Below the pieces are notes generated by a model, which worked only from the letters and a program-made list of their open reading frames with translations, was not told the origin of the DNA and did no database searches. A program made the translations under genes and the position numbers. Shown here piece after piece: positions 1-8,039 of a stretch of DNA of 64,000 bases (positions within the stretch are counted from its first letter, which is position 1; every line of letters begins with the position of its first letter). The stretch is from Gudongella sp046224405 (GTDB lineage Bacteria > Bacillota > Clostridia > Tissierellales > Tissierellaceae). The DNA is taken from contig NZ_JBJXRK010000002.1 of assembly GCF_046224405.1 (NCBI RefSeq), positions 62,001 through 126,000 on the forward strand, in the 5' to 3' direction.

Positions 1-983
1 CTGTCATCTTCCTTGATGATTTTTTTTACCTTCTGCCTCAGCTGGTATCTCTCTTCACTTTCAGGTCCAAGGGGATCCATGTGAATTACCAGGGTCATAT
101 CATACTTGTCTCCAATGTCCCTCTCAGCCTGATCTATAACATCGTGTATGGTTATTACATCTATTGATGCGGGAAACTCAACATCTATGGTGCCCATTGT
201 CCTGCCTGCCCCATAGGTATGAATAACCAGGTCATGAGCTCCAGTAATGTATCTGTACTTCATTATATCCTCATATATTCCTTGAATCATTCCTTCAGGT
301 GGAGCTTCTCCAATAAGGGGACTCATGGTATCCTTTACCAGATTGTATCCTGCAAATATTATGAACAGAGATACAATCACTCCAACTACCCCATCCACCG
401 GCAGTGTGGTGATCTGGCCAAGCAAAATGGATAACACAACCACAGAGGTTATTAGAACATCACCCATGGCATCTGTAGCCGTAGCTTTCAATCCTTTGGA
501 ATTGATCCTATCACCAAGATCCTTGTTGAATATTGCCAGCCATATCTTAAAGAGAATTGAGACCACCAGTATGGAGAATGTTACTATCTCAAACTGCACA
601 GCCTTGGGCTCAATGATCCTTTCCACAGAGGAACGAATAAACTGAACCCCAACTATGATAACCATAAATGCCACTATCATTGCGGAGATGTACTCCACCC
701 TTCCGTGTCCATATGGGTGTTCCTTGTCTGCAGGCCTGCCTGAAATCCTGAAGCCCACCAAGGTGACTATGGATGACGCCGAGTCAGCCAAATTGTTGAC
801 TCCATCAGCCACCACCCCAATGGAAGATATGAGCAATCCAATTGTTATCTTAATGATTGTAAGCAATATATTTACAATAACTCCCACAATCCCTGCTAGA
901 TAACCTACGCTTCTTCTTGTTCCGGGATCCTGGTAGTTGACTTTGTCCTTGAGAATTTTTTTAAGTAACCAATTAGTGAACAT
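1..983 (-). CDS. Cation diffusion facilitator (CDF) family metal efflux protein, 3' end cut by window edge
   Basis: My translation of the minus strand gives 327 codons open to the window edge. The protein has the CDF signature VADGVNNLADS near residues 58-68 (Asp60 and Asp67 are the likely membrane metal ligands) and the HPYGHGRVEY stretch near 89-98. A second Asp pair, ATDAMGD, lies in a later helix, and a cytosolic domain follows with HDLVIHTYG and VEFPASI, as in CDF C-termini that bind metal and dimerise. It should export divalent metal (Zn, Fe, Mn or similar) in exchange for protons; the metal cannot be told. The start is ATG at 983, preceded by GGAGG with good spacing. It is the last gene of its strand before the window edge and stands apart from yitT, which ends in its own terminator. 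Confidence 0.9.
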   Translation of the reverse strand, partial: MFTNWLLKKILKDKVNYQDPGTRRSVGYLAGIVGVIVNILLTIIKITIGLLISSIGVVADGVNNLADSASSIVTLVGFRISGRPADKEHPYGHGRVEYISAMIVAFMVIIVGVQFIRSSVERIIEPKAVQFEIVTFSILVVSILFKIWLAIFNKDLGDRINSKGLKATATDAMGDVLITSVVVLSILLGQITTLPVDGVVGVIVSLFIIFAGYNLVKDTMSPLIGEAPPEGMIQGIYEDIMKYRYITGAHDLVIHTYGAGRTMGTIDVEFPASIDVITIHDVIDQAERDIGDKYDMTLVIHMDPLGPESEERYQLRQKVKKIIKEDD

Positions 984-1099
984 ATTATCCTCCAGTCTTT
1001 GCTGCTTATCTTAGTGTATTTACCCTTATCTTGCAGTTTGATAACAGCTGATTTTGAACAATGGCCGCCATTTGTCCATTAGGGATGAAGTGAGACCTT

Positions 1100-1147
1100 A
1101 CTTTAAAAATAAAAATTGAAGGTCAGGATATTAGCATCCTGACCTTC
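1100..1147 (-). terminator. Intrinsic terminator of the yitT-like gene
   Basis: A perfect 12-bp inverted repeat (GAAGGTCAGGAT and its complement, 1118-1147) is followed on the minus strand by a run of T residues. The stem begins at the gene's stop codon. Confidence 0.85.
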
Positions 1148-2019
1148 TAGATTCCCTCATTCACAAAACCACTGCCCCTGACTTCAACCACATCATTGAT
1201 GGTTAGAAATGCCGTAGGGTCAATTTTATCCACAAGTGCTTTTAGCTTAACAACCTCATTTGAGTTTACAATGCAATAGATAACCTTCTTGCCCTGCTTT
1301 GTATAGGCCCCTGTCCCTTCCAGCAGAGTCACTCCCCTGTGAAGTCTGGTTAAAATCTCACTTGATAATTCCTCAGATTTATCCGATATTATGAACACGT
1401 TCTTTCTAACGTTTAAACCCATCTGAACCTTGTCCACCACCTGATAGCCCACATACATGGCGATTATTGTATACATTGCCGATGAAAATCCAAACAGCAC
1501 TGAGGAGATAGAAACGATGGTGGTGTTTAGGATCATCAGTCCTGTGCTGATATTAAGATTGAACTTTTTCTTTATTATGGTTGCAATTATATCCAATCCA
1601 CCCTGACATAGCCTGTTCCTAAACATCAAGCCCATGCCCACTCCATTCAATACCCCGCCAAATACAGCTCCAAGAATAATATCCTCAATAACAAAATACC
1701 TTCCGATATCTTCTGTCACTGTAAGCAGTGTAGAAAAAGTCATCATTGAAATAAAAGCATAGACTATGAACTCCCGATCCACCATCTTAGCCCCAATGAT
1801 AAAAATTGGGACATTAATCAGGAACACGGTTACTCCAGTTGGAAAGTCCAAAAGATACCGTAGCATTAGGGCAATACCACCTACACCCCCGCTTAGTAAC
1901 TGGCTGGGAATAAAGAATGCATTGAAAGCAACTGCACACATGAGATTTCCAAGTACTATGAAAAACAATTTCCTGAAAACCTTGGTTTTGTTCATCTCTA
2001 ATTTTTGACTGAGTATCAT
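1147..2019 (-). CDS. YitT family membrane protein (DUF161 plus C-terminal DUF2179)
   Basis: The protein has 290 residues with five to six hydrophobic segments in residues 15-190 and a soluble C-terminal domain (about 205-285). That domain has the DUF2179 pattern: GVTLLEGTGAYT, then KKVIYCIV and a final DPTAFLTINDVVEVRG. Members of this family are integral membrane proteins of unproven transport function, and the C-terminal domain resembles small-ligand sensor folds. The start at 2019 has GAAGAAGG upstream; the internal ATG of codon 9 is possible but has a poorer ribosome site. It is a single gene with its own promoter and terminator. Confidence 0.85.
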   Translation of the reverse strand: MILSQKLEMNKTKVFRKLFFIVLGNLMCAVAFNAFFIPSQLLSGGVGGIALMLRYLLDFPTGVTVFLINVPIFIIGAKMVDREFIVYAFISMMTFSTLLTVTEDIGRYFVIEDIILGAVFGGVLNGVGMGLMFRNRLCQGGLDIIATIIKKKFNLNISTGLMILNTTIVSISSVLFGFSSAMYTIIAMYVGYQVVDKVQMGLNVRKNVFIISDKSEELSSEILTRLHRGVTLLEGTGAYTKQGKKVIYCIVNSNEVVKLKALVDKIDPTAFLTINDVVEVRGSGFVNEGI

Positions 2020-2063
2020 CTTGTTTTCTTACCTTCTTCTCTTATATTTGTGACAACAATAGT

Positions 2064-2092
2064 ACTATATGATGAAAATAGATATTTGTAAA
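2064..2092 (-). promoter_or_regulatory. Sigma-A-type promoter for the yitT-like gene
   Basis: On the minus strand TTTACA (2087-2092) and TATAGT (2064-2069) are separated by 17 bp, upstream of the start at 2019. Confidence 0.6.
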
Positions 2093-2094
2093 GC

Positions 2095-2131
2095 ACAAAA
2101 ACCCCACCGAAAGTATTTCGGTGAGGTTTTC
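2095..2131 (-). terminator. Terminator of hcp
   Basis: On the minus strand a hairpin of CCTCACCGAAA and TTTCGGTGGGG with a 3-nt loop is followed by TTTTTG, shortly after the hcp stop codon. Confidence 0.85.
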
Positions 2132-2147
2132 TATAAATAAGGGGAGA

Positions 2148-3821
2148 TTATGCGTTTGCTGCTTCTCCTAGGAACATGTTGATGTCGTTCTCAACATCTG
2201 ATATTGTACCTATTCCGAATGTATCAACCAATACCTTAGCAACATTAGGTGACAGGAATGCCGGCAATGTAGGTCCAAGGTGAATGTTCTTCACTCCAAG
2301 GGACAAAAGTGCCAACAATACAATAACAGCCTTTTGCTCATACCATGCAATGTTGTATGCTATTGGCAAATCGTTTATATCGTTTAGTTCGAATATCTCC
2401 TTAAGCTTCATGGCAATCACTGCAAGTGAATATGAGTCGTTGCACTGTCCTGCATCAAGTACTCTTGGTATTCCATTGATGTCTCCAAGGTTCAACTTGT
2501 TGTATCTGTACTTGGCACAGCCTGCAGTAAGGATTACAGTATCCTTTGGAAGAGCGGATGCAAAGTCAGTATAGTAGCTTCTCTTGCCTTGTCTTCCATC
2601 ACAACCAGCCATTACAAAGAATTTCTTTATTGCTCCGGTCTTTACAGCCTCAACAACCTTGTCAGCAAGGGCAAATACCTGTGCATGAGCGAATCCGCCT
2701 ACTATCTTGCCGGTCTCTATTTCAGTGGGTGCCGGAAGTCTCTTTGCATGCTCAATGACTTCTGAGAAATCCTTTGGTTGCCCGTCCACCCTGTCTGGAA
2801 TATGCTTGAAGCCTGGGTATCCTGATGACCCTGTTGTGTAGACCCTGTCAGCATATTCTGCCTTTGGAGGCACGATACAGTTTGTTGTAAACAGGATTGC
2901 TCCGTTAAACTTCTCAAACTCTTCCTTCTGCATCCACCATGAGTTTCCGTAGTTTCCTACAAAGTGCTCATATTTCTTGAATGATGGATAATAGTTTGCT
3001 GGAAGCATCTCACTATGTGTGTATATGTCAACTCCGCTGTCCTTTGTCTGTTCCAAAAGCTCCTCGAAATCCTTCAGGTCGTGGCCTGATACAAGAATAG
3101 CCGGGTTGCTTCTTACTCCGATGTTAACTTCACTTATCTCAGGGTTTCCGTAGGTTGAAGTGTTGGCCTTGTCAAGAAGTGCCATGGTCTGAACTCCGAA
3201 TTTACCTGTCTCAAGTGTAAGGGCAACTAGGTCATCAGCGCTCAGGCTGTCATCCATGGTTGCAACAAGTGCCTTTCTTATGAACTTTGAAATCTCTTCA
3301 TCCTCGAAGCCTAGGTTGTCAGCGTGCTCAGCATATGCTGCCATTCCCTTCAGTCCGTAGATTATCAACTCCCTAAGTGATCTAACATCCTCGTTTTCTG
3401 TTGCAAGAACACTTACCTCAGCGCTGTTTGACTTGAATACAATCTCATCGTCACTGTTTACGGTGAATGTTGCTGCATCCTTCAAATCTCCCAGGTCCAC
3501 GCCTTTTTCCTTAAGTACTGATTTAAGTTCATCCCTCTTTTTAAGTACAAGCTTGATACCTTCAAAGAATCTGTCCTTGTCGAAGTTTGCATTGGTTATT
3601 GTCATAAACAAGCCATCAATTATTTGTCTGTCAAGTCCCTCCATCTTGTACCCGATCTCATCAGCCTTCAAGCCCACTTCTGAAAGTCCCTTTAGTCCGT
3701 AGATCATAAGGTCCTGAAGGTTTGCAACCTCACTTGTCTTTCCACACATACCTACCTTTGTACATCCAATTCCACCAGCCGCTTCCTGGCACTGATAGCA
3801 AAACATCTTATTCTCAGCCAT
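2148..3821 (-). CDS. hcp: Hybrid-cluster protein (hydroxylamine reductase-type)
   Basis: This 557-residue protein is clearly Hcp. The N-terminus has Cys8, Cys11, Cys20 and Cys26 (CX2CX8CX5C), the proximal 4Fe-4S ligand pattern of the anaerobe-type class. The hybrid 4Fe-2S-2O cluster ligands are visible later in FTTNCIVPP, VMAGCDGRQGKRSYY, LTAGCAKYRYN and LDAGQCNDSYSL. Hcp is a cytosolic enzyme that reduces hydroxylamine in vitro and acts as an NO reductase in nitrosative stress. The start at 3821 is preceded by a GGAGG site. It is a single-gene unit with a terminator. Its promoter carries a Crp-type palindrome that is shared with the operon at 4617-7834. Confidence 0.97.
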   Translation of the reverse strand: MAENKMFCYQCQEAAGGIGCTKVGMCGKTSEVANLQDLMIYGLKGLSEVGLKADEIGYKMEGLDRQIIDGLFMTITNANFDKDRFFEGIKLVLKKRDELKSVLKEKGVDLGDLKDAATFTVNSDDEIVFKSNSAEVSVLATENEDVRSLRELIIYGLKGMAAYAEHADNLGFEDEEISKFIRKALVATMDDSLSADDLVALTLETGKFGVQTMALLDKANTSTYGNPEISEVNIGVRSNPAILVSGHDLKDFEELLEQTKDSGVDIYTHSEMLPANYYPSFKKYEHFVGNYGNSWWMQKEEFEKFNGAILFTTNCIVPPKAEYADRVYTTGSSGYPGFKHIPDRVDGQPKDFSEVIEHAKRLPAPTEIETGKIVGGFAHAQVFALADKVVEAVKTGAIKKFFVMAGCDGRQGKRSYYTDFASALPKDTVILTAGCAKYRYNKLNLGDINGIPRVLDAGQCNDSYSLAVIAMKLKEIFELNDINDLPIAYNIAWYEQKAVIVLLALLSLGVKNIHLGPTLPAFLSPNVAKVLVDTFGIGTISDVENDINMFLGEAANA

Positions 3822-3873
3822 ATTATCAATTCCTCCTTATTAAAAACTTTCTCTAACGTTACTCACAAGGACT

Positions 3874-3915
3874 ATTATAATAGATACCCAGTGCAAACAC
3901 CGTAACACACGTTAC
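3874..3915 (-). promoter_or_regulatory. hcp promoter with GTAAC-N4-GTTAC activator site
   Basis: On the minus strand a perfect TATAAT lies at 3874-3879, while the -35 position reads CGGTGT, a poor match. A palindrome GTAACACACGTTAC lies at 3902-3915. With the start about 7 bp after the -10, the palindrome centre falls near -41.5, the class II position of Crp/Fnr activators. The motif resembles the sites I recall for HcpR-like regulators of hcp in anaerobes; the regulator itself is not in this window. Confidence 0.7.
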
Positions 3916-3992
3916 CATTGGTGAAAAAAGTTGTGTGGAAAAATACACCCATGCACAACCTCATTTTTTTGGTTATGCCATGTTTTTTTCAG

Positions 3993-4004
3993 GTAACCGG
4001 TTAC
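3993..4004. repeat. Palindrome GTAAC-CG-GTTAC, variant of the hcp operator
   Basis: It carries the same half-sites as at 3902 but with a 2-bp instead of a 4-bp spacer, about 90 bp further upstream of hcp. It may be a remnant or a second site. The rest of 3916-4168 shows no gene. Confidence 0.35.
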
Positions 4005-4168
4005 GGTGTTTAGCCATTTTTAGATTCAGTTGGAATTGTTTTACCGCTTGCTTTATAAGAATAGTTTTATACCCTAAGCTACTCATACCAACAAAGCTCA
4101 TAAAAACAAGTGATTCTTGGACCCCTTGTTTCTTTGTTGAACAAAAAATCTTCTTATGGGCTTACTGG

Positions 4169-4414
4169 CTATTGTTCTGATTCAATTACCATTATACTTG
4201 TGAACACACCGTAGCAGCGTGCAACACCATTTTCACCAACTTTACCTTGAGCTAACATTTGTTCTCCATTGTGCTCAAAAAACAGGTCAAATAGTTGGGA
4301 ACCCTCAAAATCATACTCCATAAGCTCGTCAAAAATTATCCTTTTCATCTCTTCAACATTATAACCCTTCTCCTTCAACTCCAAGACAATTTTCTGGTCT
4401 AATTTTAATTCCAT
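4169..4414 (-). CDS. Small hypothetical protein, 81 residues
   Basis: I do not recognise this protein. It is small and acidic, with a predicted helical first half (LDQKIVLELKEKGYNVEEMKRII) and a strand-rich end (CYGVFTSIMVIE). There is no membrane segment or signal peptide and only one Cys. The start is ATG at 4414, seven bases after AGGAGG; a TTG one codon earlier is less well placed. It has its own promoter and sits between hcp and the DUF1858/ABC/GTPase operon, so a link to them is possible but not shown. Confidence 0.65.
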   Translation of the reverse strand: MELKLDQKIVLELKEKGYNVEEMKRIIFDELMEYDFEGSQLFDLFFEHNGEQMLAQGKVGENGVARCYGVFTSIMVIESEQ

Positions 4415-4433
4415 CAAATCCCTCCTTTGTATA

Positions 4434-4461
4434 ATTATACAACAGAATGCCTTTAAATGAA
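4434..4461 (-). promoter_or_regulatory. Promoter of the 81-residue gene
   Basis: On the minus strand TTCATT (4456-4461), a 16-bp spacer and TATAAT (4434-4439) lie just upstream of the ribosome site. The -10 is inside the palindrome GTATAATTATAC. Confidence 0.5.
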
Positions 4462-4550
4462 CATATAACTTGACCTGACCCCTATTTTCCCAAGTCCCAT
4501 TAAAGCCCTCCAGACTTGATTCTCCTAGACAATGGTTGAAAGAAACACAA

Positions 4551-4582
4551 AACTCCCCCTATCCTTAGATATGGGGGAGAAT
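4551..4582 (-). terminator. Terminator of the DUF1858/ABC/GTPase operon
   Basis: A hairpin with CTCCCCC and GGGGGAG arms and additional TATC/GATA pairs is followed on the minus strand by a T-rich tail (GTTTTGTGTTTC). Confidence 0.7.
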
Positions 4583-4616
4583 TAATCAATTCCGCGCTTA
4601 TCAAGCTATGACAAGC

Positions 4617-4859
4617 CTAATAATTCTTTCCTGCTGCCTTAATCCTTTCAGGATAGGCTGTCGAACATGGCGTCACTCCATAGACCATCTCGCAGCTTGG
4701 GCATTTTGTTTCAAGGTGGGTCATTTCAAAATCGTTGCCGCACTCTATACACTTAATTGTAACTCCTGGTGGCATGGGTCTTGTGTTAAAGCCCATTGAT
4801 CTTATTTTATCAACTACTGCCTTACCGCTTCCAAAACTTCCTGTACATCCGTCATGCAT
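4617..4859 (-). CDS. Small cysteine-rich zinc-ribbon protein
   Basis: The protein has 80 residues. Two CXXC pairs, CIEC (37-40) and CPSC (53-56), form a rubredoxin/zinc-ribbon-like knuckle, with further Cys at 5 and 65 in DGCTGSFGSGK and VTPCSTAYP. The GSFGSGK stretch is glycine-rich but too short for a P-loop domain. Start ATG at 4859 follows AGGAGG. It is the last gene of the operon, 43 bp after the ABC ATPase. A role in metal or Fe-S handling is inferred from the cysteines and from its neighbours; the family is not named to my knowledge. Confidence 0.8.
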   Translation of the reverse strand: MHDGCTGSFGSGKAVVDKIRSMGFNTRPMPPGVTIKCIECGNDFEMTHLETKCPSCEMVYGVTPCSTAYPERIKAAGKNY

Positions 4860-4902
4860 GATATTACTCCTCCTATTATTCTTCCGATTATTTTTCTTTC
4901 AG

Positions 4903-5895
4903 CTATATACTCAAGGATTCCCCATTCCTAAGGCTTGATCTCATATTCTGGATGTAGGTATCCATCTTTTCAAGCCTGAGCAGAATCTCCTTTTCCTCTT
5001 CTGTCGTTTCAATGATCTTAGCTATCCCACCGTTTCTGATGATTATCCTCTTGTCTGCAATAAGGGCCAATGTGGGGTCGTGTGTTGCCATTAGGACAAT
5101 CTTGTCCTCATCTATCAAAAGATTTAGTGCCTTTCTCCTGTCTATACCTGCATTCTCAATTTCATCGATTAGGACGATAGGAGAGGAGCTAAGTATTGCA
5201 GTATCTGCAATCATAAGGGCTCTGGATTGACCTCCACTCAAAGCTGTCACTGGAGTGTCCAGCTGGAACTTCTCCCCTGCCAGACTGTTTGCTGCCTGGA
5301 TTATCCTTTGAATGGTCCCTTCTATGTCCTCAACCAGCCTGCTTTCAGCATGGAGCTGCAGGAATTCCATTACTGTAAGGTCCATGACAAAGTTCATGTT
5401 TTGTGAAAGCTGTGCTACCAGCTTGTTGTTTGATGAGAATCTCCATTTCTTGTCTGGAAGCTCATCATTTATAAGGATGCTCCTTCCGGTTGGGGTATCC
5501 TTTTGTGCCGTCCACTCAATGTCCGCCAGAAGCCTTGACTTCCCTGCTCCAGTGGGTCCAACGATTGAAATTATCTGCGAGGTGTTGATTGTAAGTTCAT
5601 TAAAACCTTCCGGTTCGCCTGATTTGTCAAACCCTGGGAGGATAGTCAGTGACCTTACTCCAACCTCCTCCTTTATTCCAAGAAACTCCTTCATCTGATT
5701 TATGAAAATATCAAGATTCCCTAGAAGCTCATCCTTGTCCATTGCCAGATCCTCAACCTGCTCATGGGTGAATCCATTCAGGAACTCCTCAAATGTCTTA
5801 TCCTTATAATCTTCTATATCCAGTTTGTTCTCAACAAAATAGCTCATGGCAAAGGGATACTTATCCAGAATTTGGCCAATTGTCAATTTACTCAT
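4903..5895 (-). CDS. Soluble ABC ATPase with N-terminal DUF1858/ScdA_N-like domain
   Basis: The protein has 330 residues. Residues 1-70 (LTIGQILDKYPFAMSYFVEN onward) form a small helical domain like DUF1858 and the N-terminal domain of the iron-centre repair protein ScdA/RIC. Residues 80-310 are a complete ABC ATPase: Walker A GPTGAGKS, signature LSGGQSRALM, Walker B PIVLIDEIE and H-loop MATHD. No membrane segment is present and no permease is encoded in the operon. The true start is ATG at 5895, which overlaps the GTPase stop by 8 bp (ATGAGTAA), so translation is coupled; the longer reading from 5925 is unlikely. I infer a cytosolic energy-driven assembly or handling step rather than membrane transport. 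Confidence 0.85.
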   Translation of the reverse strand: MSKLTIGQILDKYPFAMSYFVENKLDIEDYKDKTFEEFLNGFTHEQVEDLAMDKDELLGNLDIFINQMKEFLGIKEEVGVRSLTILPGFDKSGEPEGFNELTINTSQIISIVGPTGAGKSRLLADIEWTAQKDTPTGRSILINDELPDKKWRFSSNNKLVAQLSQNMNFVMDLTVMEFLQLHAESRLVEDIEGTIQRIIQAANSLAGEKFQLDTPVTALSGGQSRALMIADTAILSSSPIVLIDEIENAGIDRRKALNLLIDEDKIVLMATHDPTLALIADKRIIIRNGGIAKIIETTEEEKEILLRLEKMDTYIQNMRSSLRNGESLSI

Positions 5896-6589
5896 CCATA
5901 TCACCCAGCTCAATCTTTCTAACATTTCCCATTTGGAAGTCGTCTCCGATCCTTGTCTCCCCTAGGCAGTATGAACAAAGAGCCGATGGCATCGGATATC
6001 TGAGCTCCATTCCCGTCACCGTCTCCAACTCTTCATCCTCATCATATAGGAGGGTACTTAACTCAAATGCCCCCTGCCCTGTAAGGCCGTTTATGTGCAT
6101 TGTCATGGCCTTTGGATTTACGGAATTCACCTTTGATGCAAATACCTCCCTTTCAGCCTGGGATACGATGTCTCCCTTGGTGATCACAACAATGTCTGCA
6201 GCCTTGAGCATAGGCCCAATCTTCTTGGGTGTGTTTATCCCTGAAAGGTTGTCAATCACACACACCCCCTTGATGGATTTGATGTAGGGTGAACATCTGT
6301 TGCAAAGTCCTGCGGACTCCGTTATGAGAAGGTCCAGTCCTGTTTTCCTTCCCCACTGGACAACCTCCTCGATATTCGAGGCAAAATAGTGGTCAGGACA
6401 CAATGCTCCTGAAAGACCTTTCTTGACAGGTATTCCTGCCTTTTCATAAAGGACGTCGTCATCTGTACTCAGGCAGTCAAATTTTACAACACCTACTTGA
6501 AGGTCCCTCTTTCTCATGGCTTCAATTGTCTTTAGTATTATACTGGTCTTCCCTGATGAGGGAGGACCTGAAAATATAACTAGATTCAT
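5888..6589 (-). CDS. HypB/UreG/CobW-like GTPase
   Basis: The protein has 233 residues. It has the P-loop GPPSSGKTS at 8-16, a metallochaperone-like SGALCPDHY near 60-68 (compare the CPH of UreG), a G3-type LLITESAGLCNRC near 87-99 and TKGD near 138-141 as the base-recognition motif. A second cysteine pair, CSYC, lies close to the C-terminus. This is the layout of SIMIBI GTPases that load nickel or other metals into enzymes. The start codon ATG abuts the stop of the preceding gene (TAGATG) and its end overlaps the ABC ATPase, so the three genes are translationally coupled. The target enzyme is unknown; co-regulation with hcp makes a redox metalloenzyme plausible. Confidence 0.85.
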   Translation of the reverse strand: MNLVIFSGPPSSGKTSIILKTIEAMRKRDLQVGVVKFDCLSTDDDVLYEKAGIPVKKGLSGALCPDHYFASNIEEVVQWGRKTGLDLLITESAGLCNRCSPYIKSIKGVCVIDNLSGINTPKKIGPMLKAADIVVITKGDIVSQAEREVFASKVNSVNPKAMTMHINGLTGQGAFELSTLLYDEDEELETVTGMELRYPMPSALCSYCLGETRIGDDFQMGNVRKIELGDMDE

Positions 6590-7834
6590 CTATTTCACAC
6601 CTGCTTCCTCATTGAAGATATCCATCAACTCCCTGATCAATGCTCCCAGATCAGGATGACTGTTGATATAGTCCCAGCCAATCCACATGAAGCCCTGATC
6701 CTCTGTTAGCCCATTTTCAACCTCCGGATGAGTTGAAGGGAATTTACCGCTTGTGGCCAGCATCTGACCAACCTCCCTTGACATGAAGAAGTCCACAAGG
6801 GGCTTTACCTTCTCCCTGCTGGCTTCTTTGGAAAGAAGGAATATGGGGCTAATGACTGCACCCTCCTTGGGCCATACCGGTTTAAGTGGACTTTCCTCCC
6901 TTACCATCTTGGCAAACAGATAGGGCATTACTGTAACGGCAGGTATTCCTGAGGATGTGTTTCTAACATTGGACTTAACCATCTCAGCTGGAGTCATGCT
7001 TCTCATGTGGGCCCTTCCAAGCCTTCTTATTCCATCCTCTCCAAATTCCTTGTGTATGCTCAAGAGAAGGGCATTGAAAAGGTCGAAGTCATTCAGTGGC
7101 AGTGAAATTGAATTCTCGAACTCTCCACTTAAAAGGTCCTCCCATGATAGGGGCATCGCTCTTCCTTTTAGCTCTTCGGAGTTTACCAGAAACACAGCAG
7201 GCACAACAGCCAGTGTTGTGTACTGACCCTTGGGGTCCTTAAGGGATATCCTATCATTGTCAAAATTCCTGTTCAGGCTTTCAAAGCCTGACATGTCCTT
7301 AAATACACCTTGTGATTTGAACTTGCCCATAAGCTTCTCGTCAAAGAAAAGGTCAAATCCGGCTGACATGAAAAGGTCGGCTATATCATCTGCAGTAGCC
7401 TTCTCCATCTCATCCCTTATCCAATCAACGCCTATGTTGGCTGCCTTAAGCTCATAATCAATCCTGTAGTCAAGATCCTTTTCGTGGTCCTGGAGCCATT
7501 TTGTGAAGCTTTCCATCAATGGGATCCTTACGGGACATGGTAAGACTCCAAGGATGCTCACTTCACCATCACCCTTTTCCCTTGCCTGATTAAGGGTTGC
7601 ATCAACAGATCCCCTGGTCTGCTCGATCACATCCACCAGCTTCTGCTCAAAAAGCTGCAGGTTGACCTTCTTGGTTTTGCAGGCAGTTTCAAGGTTTATT
7701 GTCTTGCCCATTGCCTTTCGCATCACCTCGTTCTTAAGGTGCTCAAAGCCGTTTGCTGCAAATACATCAAGGGTCTCCGGGTACCTTTCCGTTATATCGT
7801 ATACTTTCTCCTTGGGATCAAAGTATTTGTTCAT
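6590..7834 (-). CDS. Cytosolic ABC substrate-binding-like protein with N-terminal DUF1858-like domain
   Basis: The protein has 414 residues. Residues 1-60 (YDITERYPETLDVFAANGFEHL) match the DUF1858/ScdA_N pattern; residues 90-405 look like a periplasmic-binding-protein fold with VSILGVLPCPVRIPL as first strand, SWEDLLSG, and a late KVKPLVDFFMSREVG as in extracellular solute-binding proteins. There is no signal peptide, lipobox or membrane segment, so it should stay in the cytosol. It is the first gene of the operon, starting at ATG 7834 after AAGGAGG, and shares the unusual N-terminal domain with the ABC ATPase two genes on. Its ligand is unknown. Confidence 0.8.
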   Translation of the reverse strand: MNKYFDPKEKVYDITERYPETLDVFAANGFEHLKNEVMRKAMGKTINLETACKTKKVNLQLFEQKLVDVIEQTRGSVDATLNQAREKGDGEVSILGVLPCPVRIPLMESFTKWLQDHEKDLDYRIDYELKAANIGVDWIRDEMEKATADDIADLFMSAGFDLFFDEKLMGKFKSQGVFKDMSGFESLNRNFDNDRISLKDPKGQYTTLAVVPAVFLVNSEELKGRAMPLSWEDLLSGEFENSISLPLNDFDLFNALLLSIHKEFGEDGIRRLGRAHMRSMTPAEMVKSNVRNTSSGIPAVTVMPYLFAKMVREESPLKPVWPKEGAVISPIFLLSKEASREKVKPLVDFFMSREVGQMLATSGKFPSTHPEVENGLTEDQGFMWIGWDYINSHPDLGALIRELMDIFNEEAGVK

Positions 7835-7864
7835 ATATTAAAAACCTCCTTATTCTCTCTGTCC

Positions 7865-7907
7865 ATTCTACACTAATATATATCATAGATTCAGTAACAA
7901 ATGTTAC
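7865..7907 (-). promoter_or_regulatory. Operon promoter with GTAAC-N4-GTTAC site, same layout as hcp
   Basis: The palindrome GTAACAAATGTTAC lies at 7894-7907 and a -10 TAGAAT at 7865-7870 on the minus strand. There are 23 bp between palindrome and -10, against 22 bp at hcp. The -35 region is not a consensus, as expected for an activator-dependent promoter. Confidence 0.7.
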
Positions 7908-7948
7908 GTTTTTGATTTTTGTTATCAATTGATGGACAAATTCAAATT

Positions 7949-7966
7949 GTACCATTCAAATGGTAC
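7949..7966 (+). promoter_or_regulatory. 18-bp perfect palindrome upstream of the DUF1538 gene
   Basis: GTACCATT and AATGGTAC are separated by 2 bp. The overlapping stretch also reads as a tandem TTCAAATKGTAC. It lies 74 bp before the DUF1538 start and may be an operator for that gene pair. Confidence 0.45.
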
Positions 7967-8039
7967 TTATGGGGGAACTTGGGTATATAACTATTCAGAT
8001 GACCTGAAGGTCCTTTAGGATAGAACTGGATGTGAGCAA

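Noticed and set aside
6590..7834. Exported ABC substrate-binding lipoprotein
   Set aside because: The N-terminus is a charged DUF1858-like domain; there is no signal peptide, lipobox or hydrophobic stretch.
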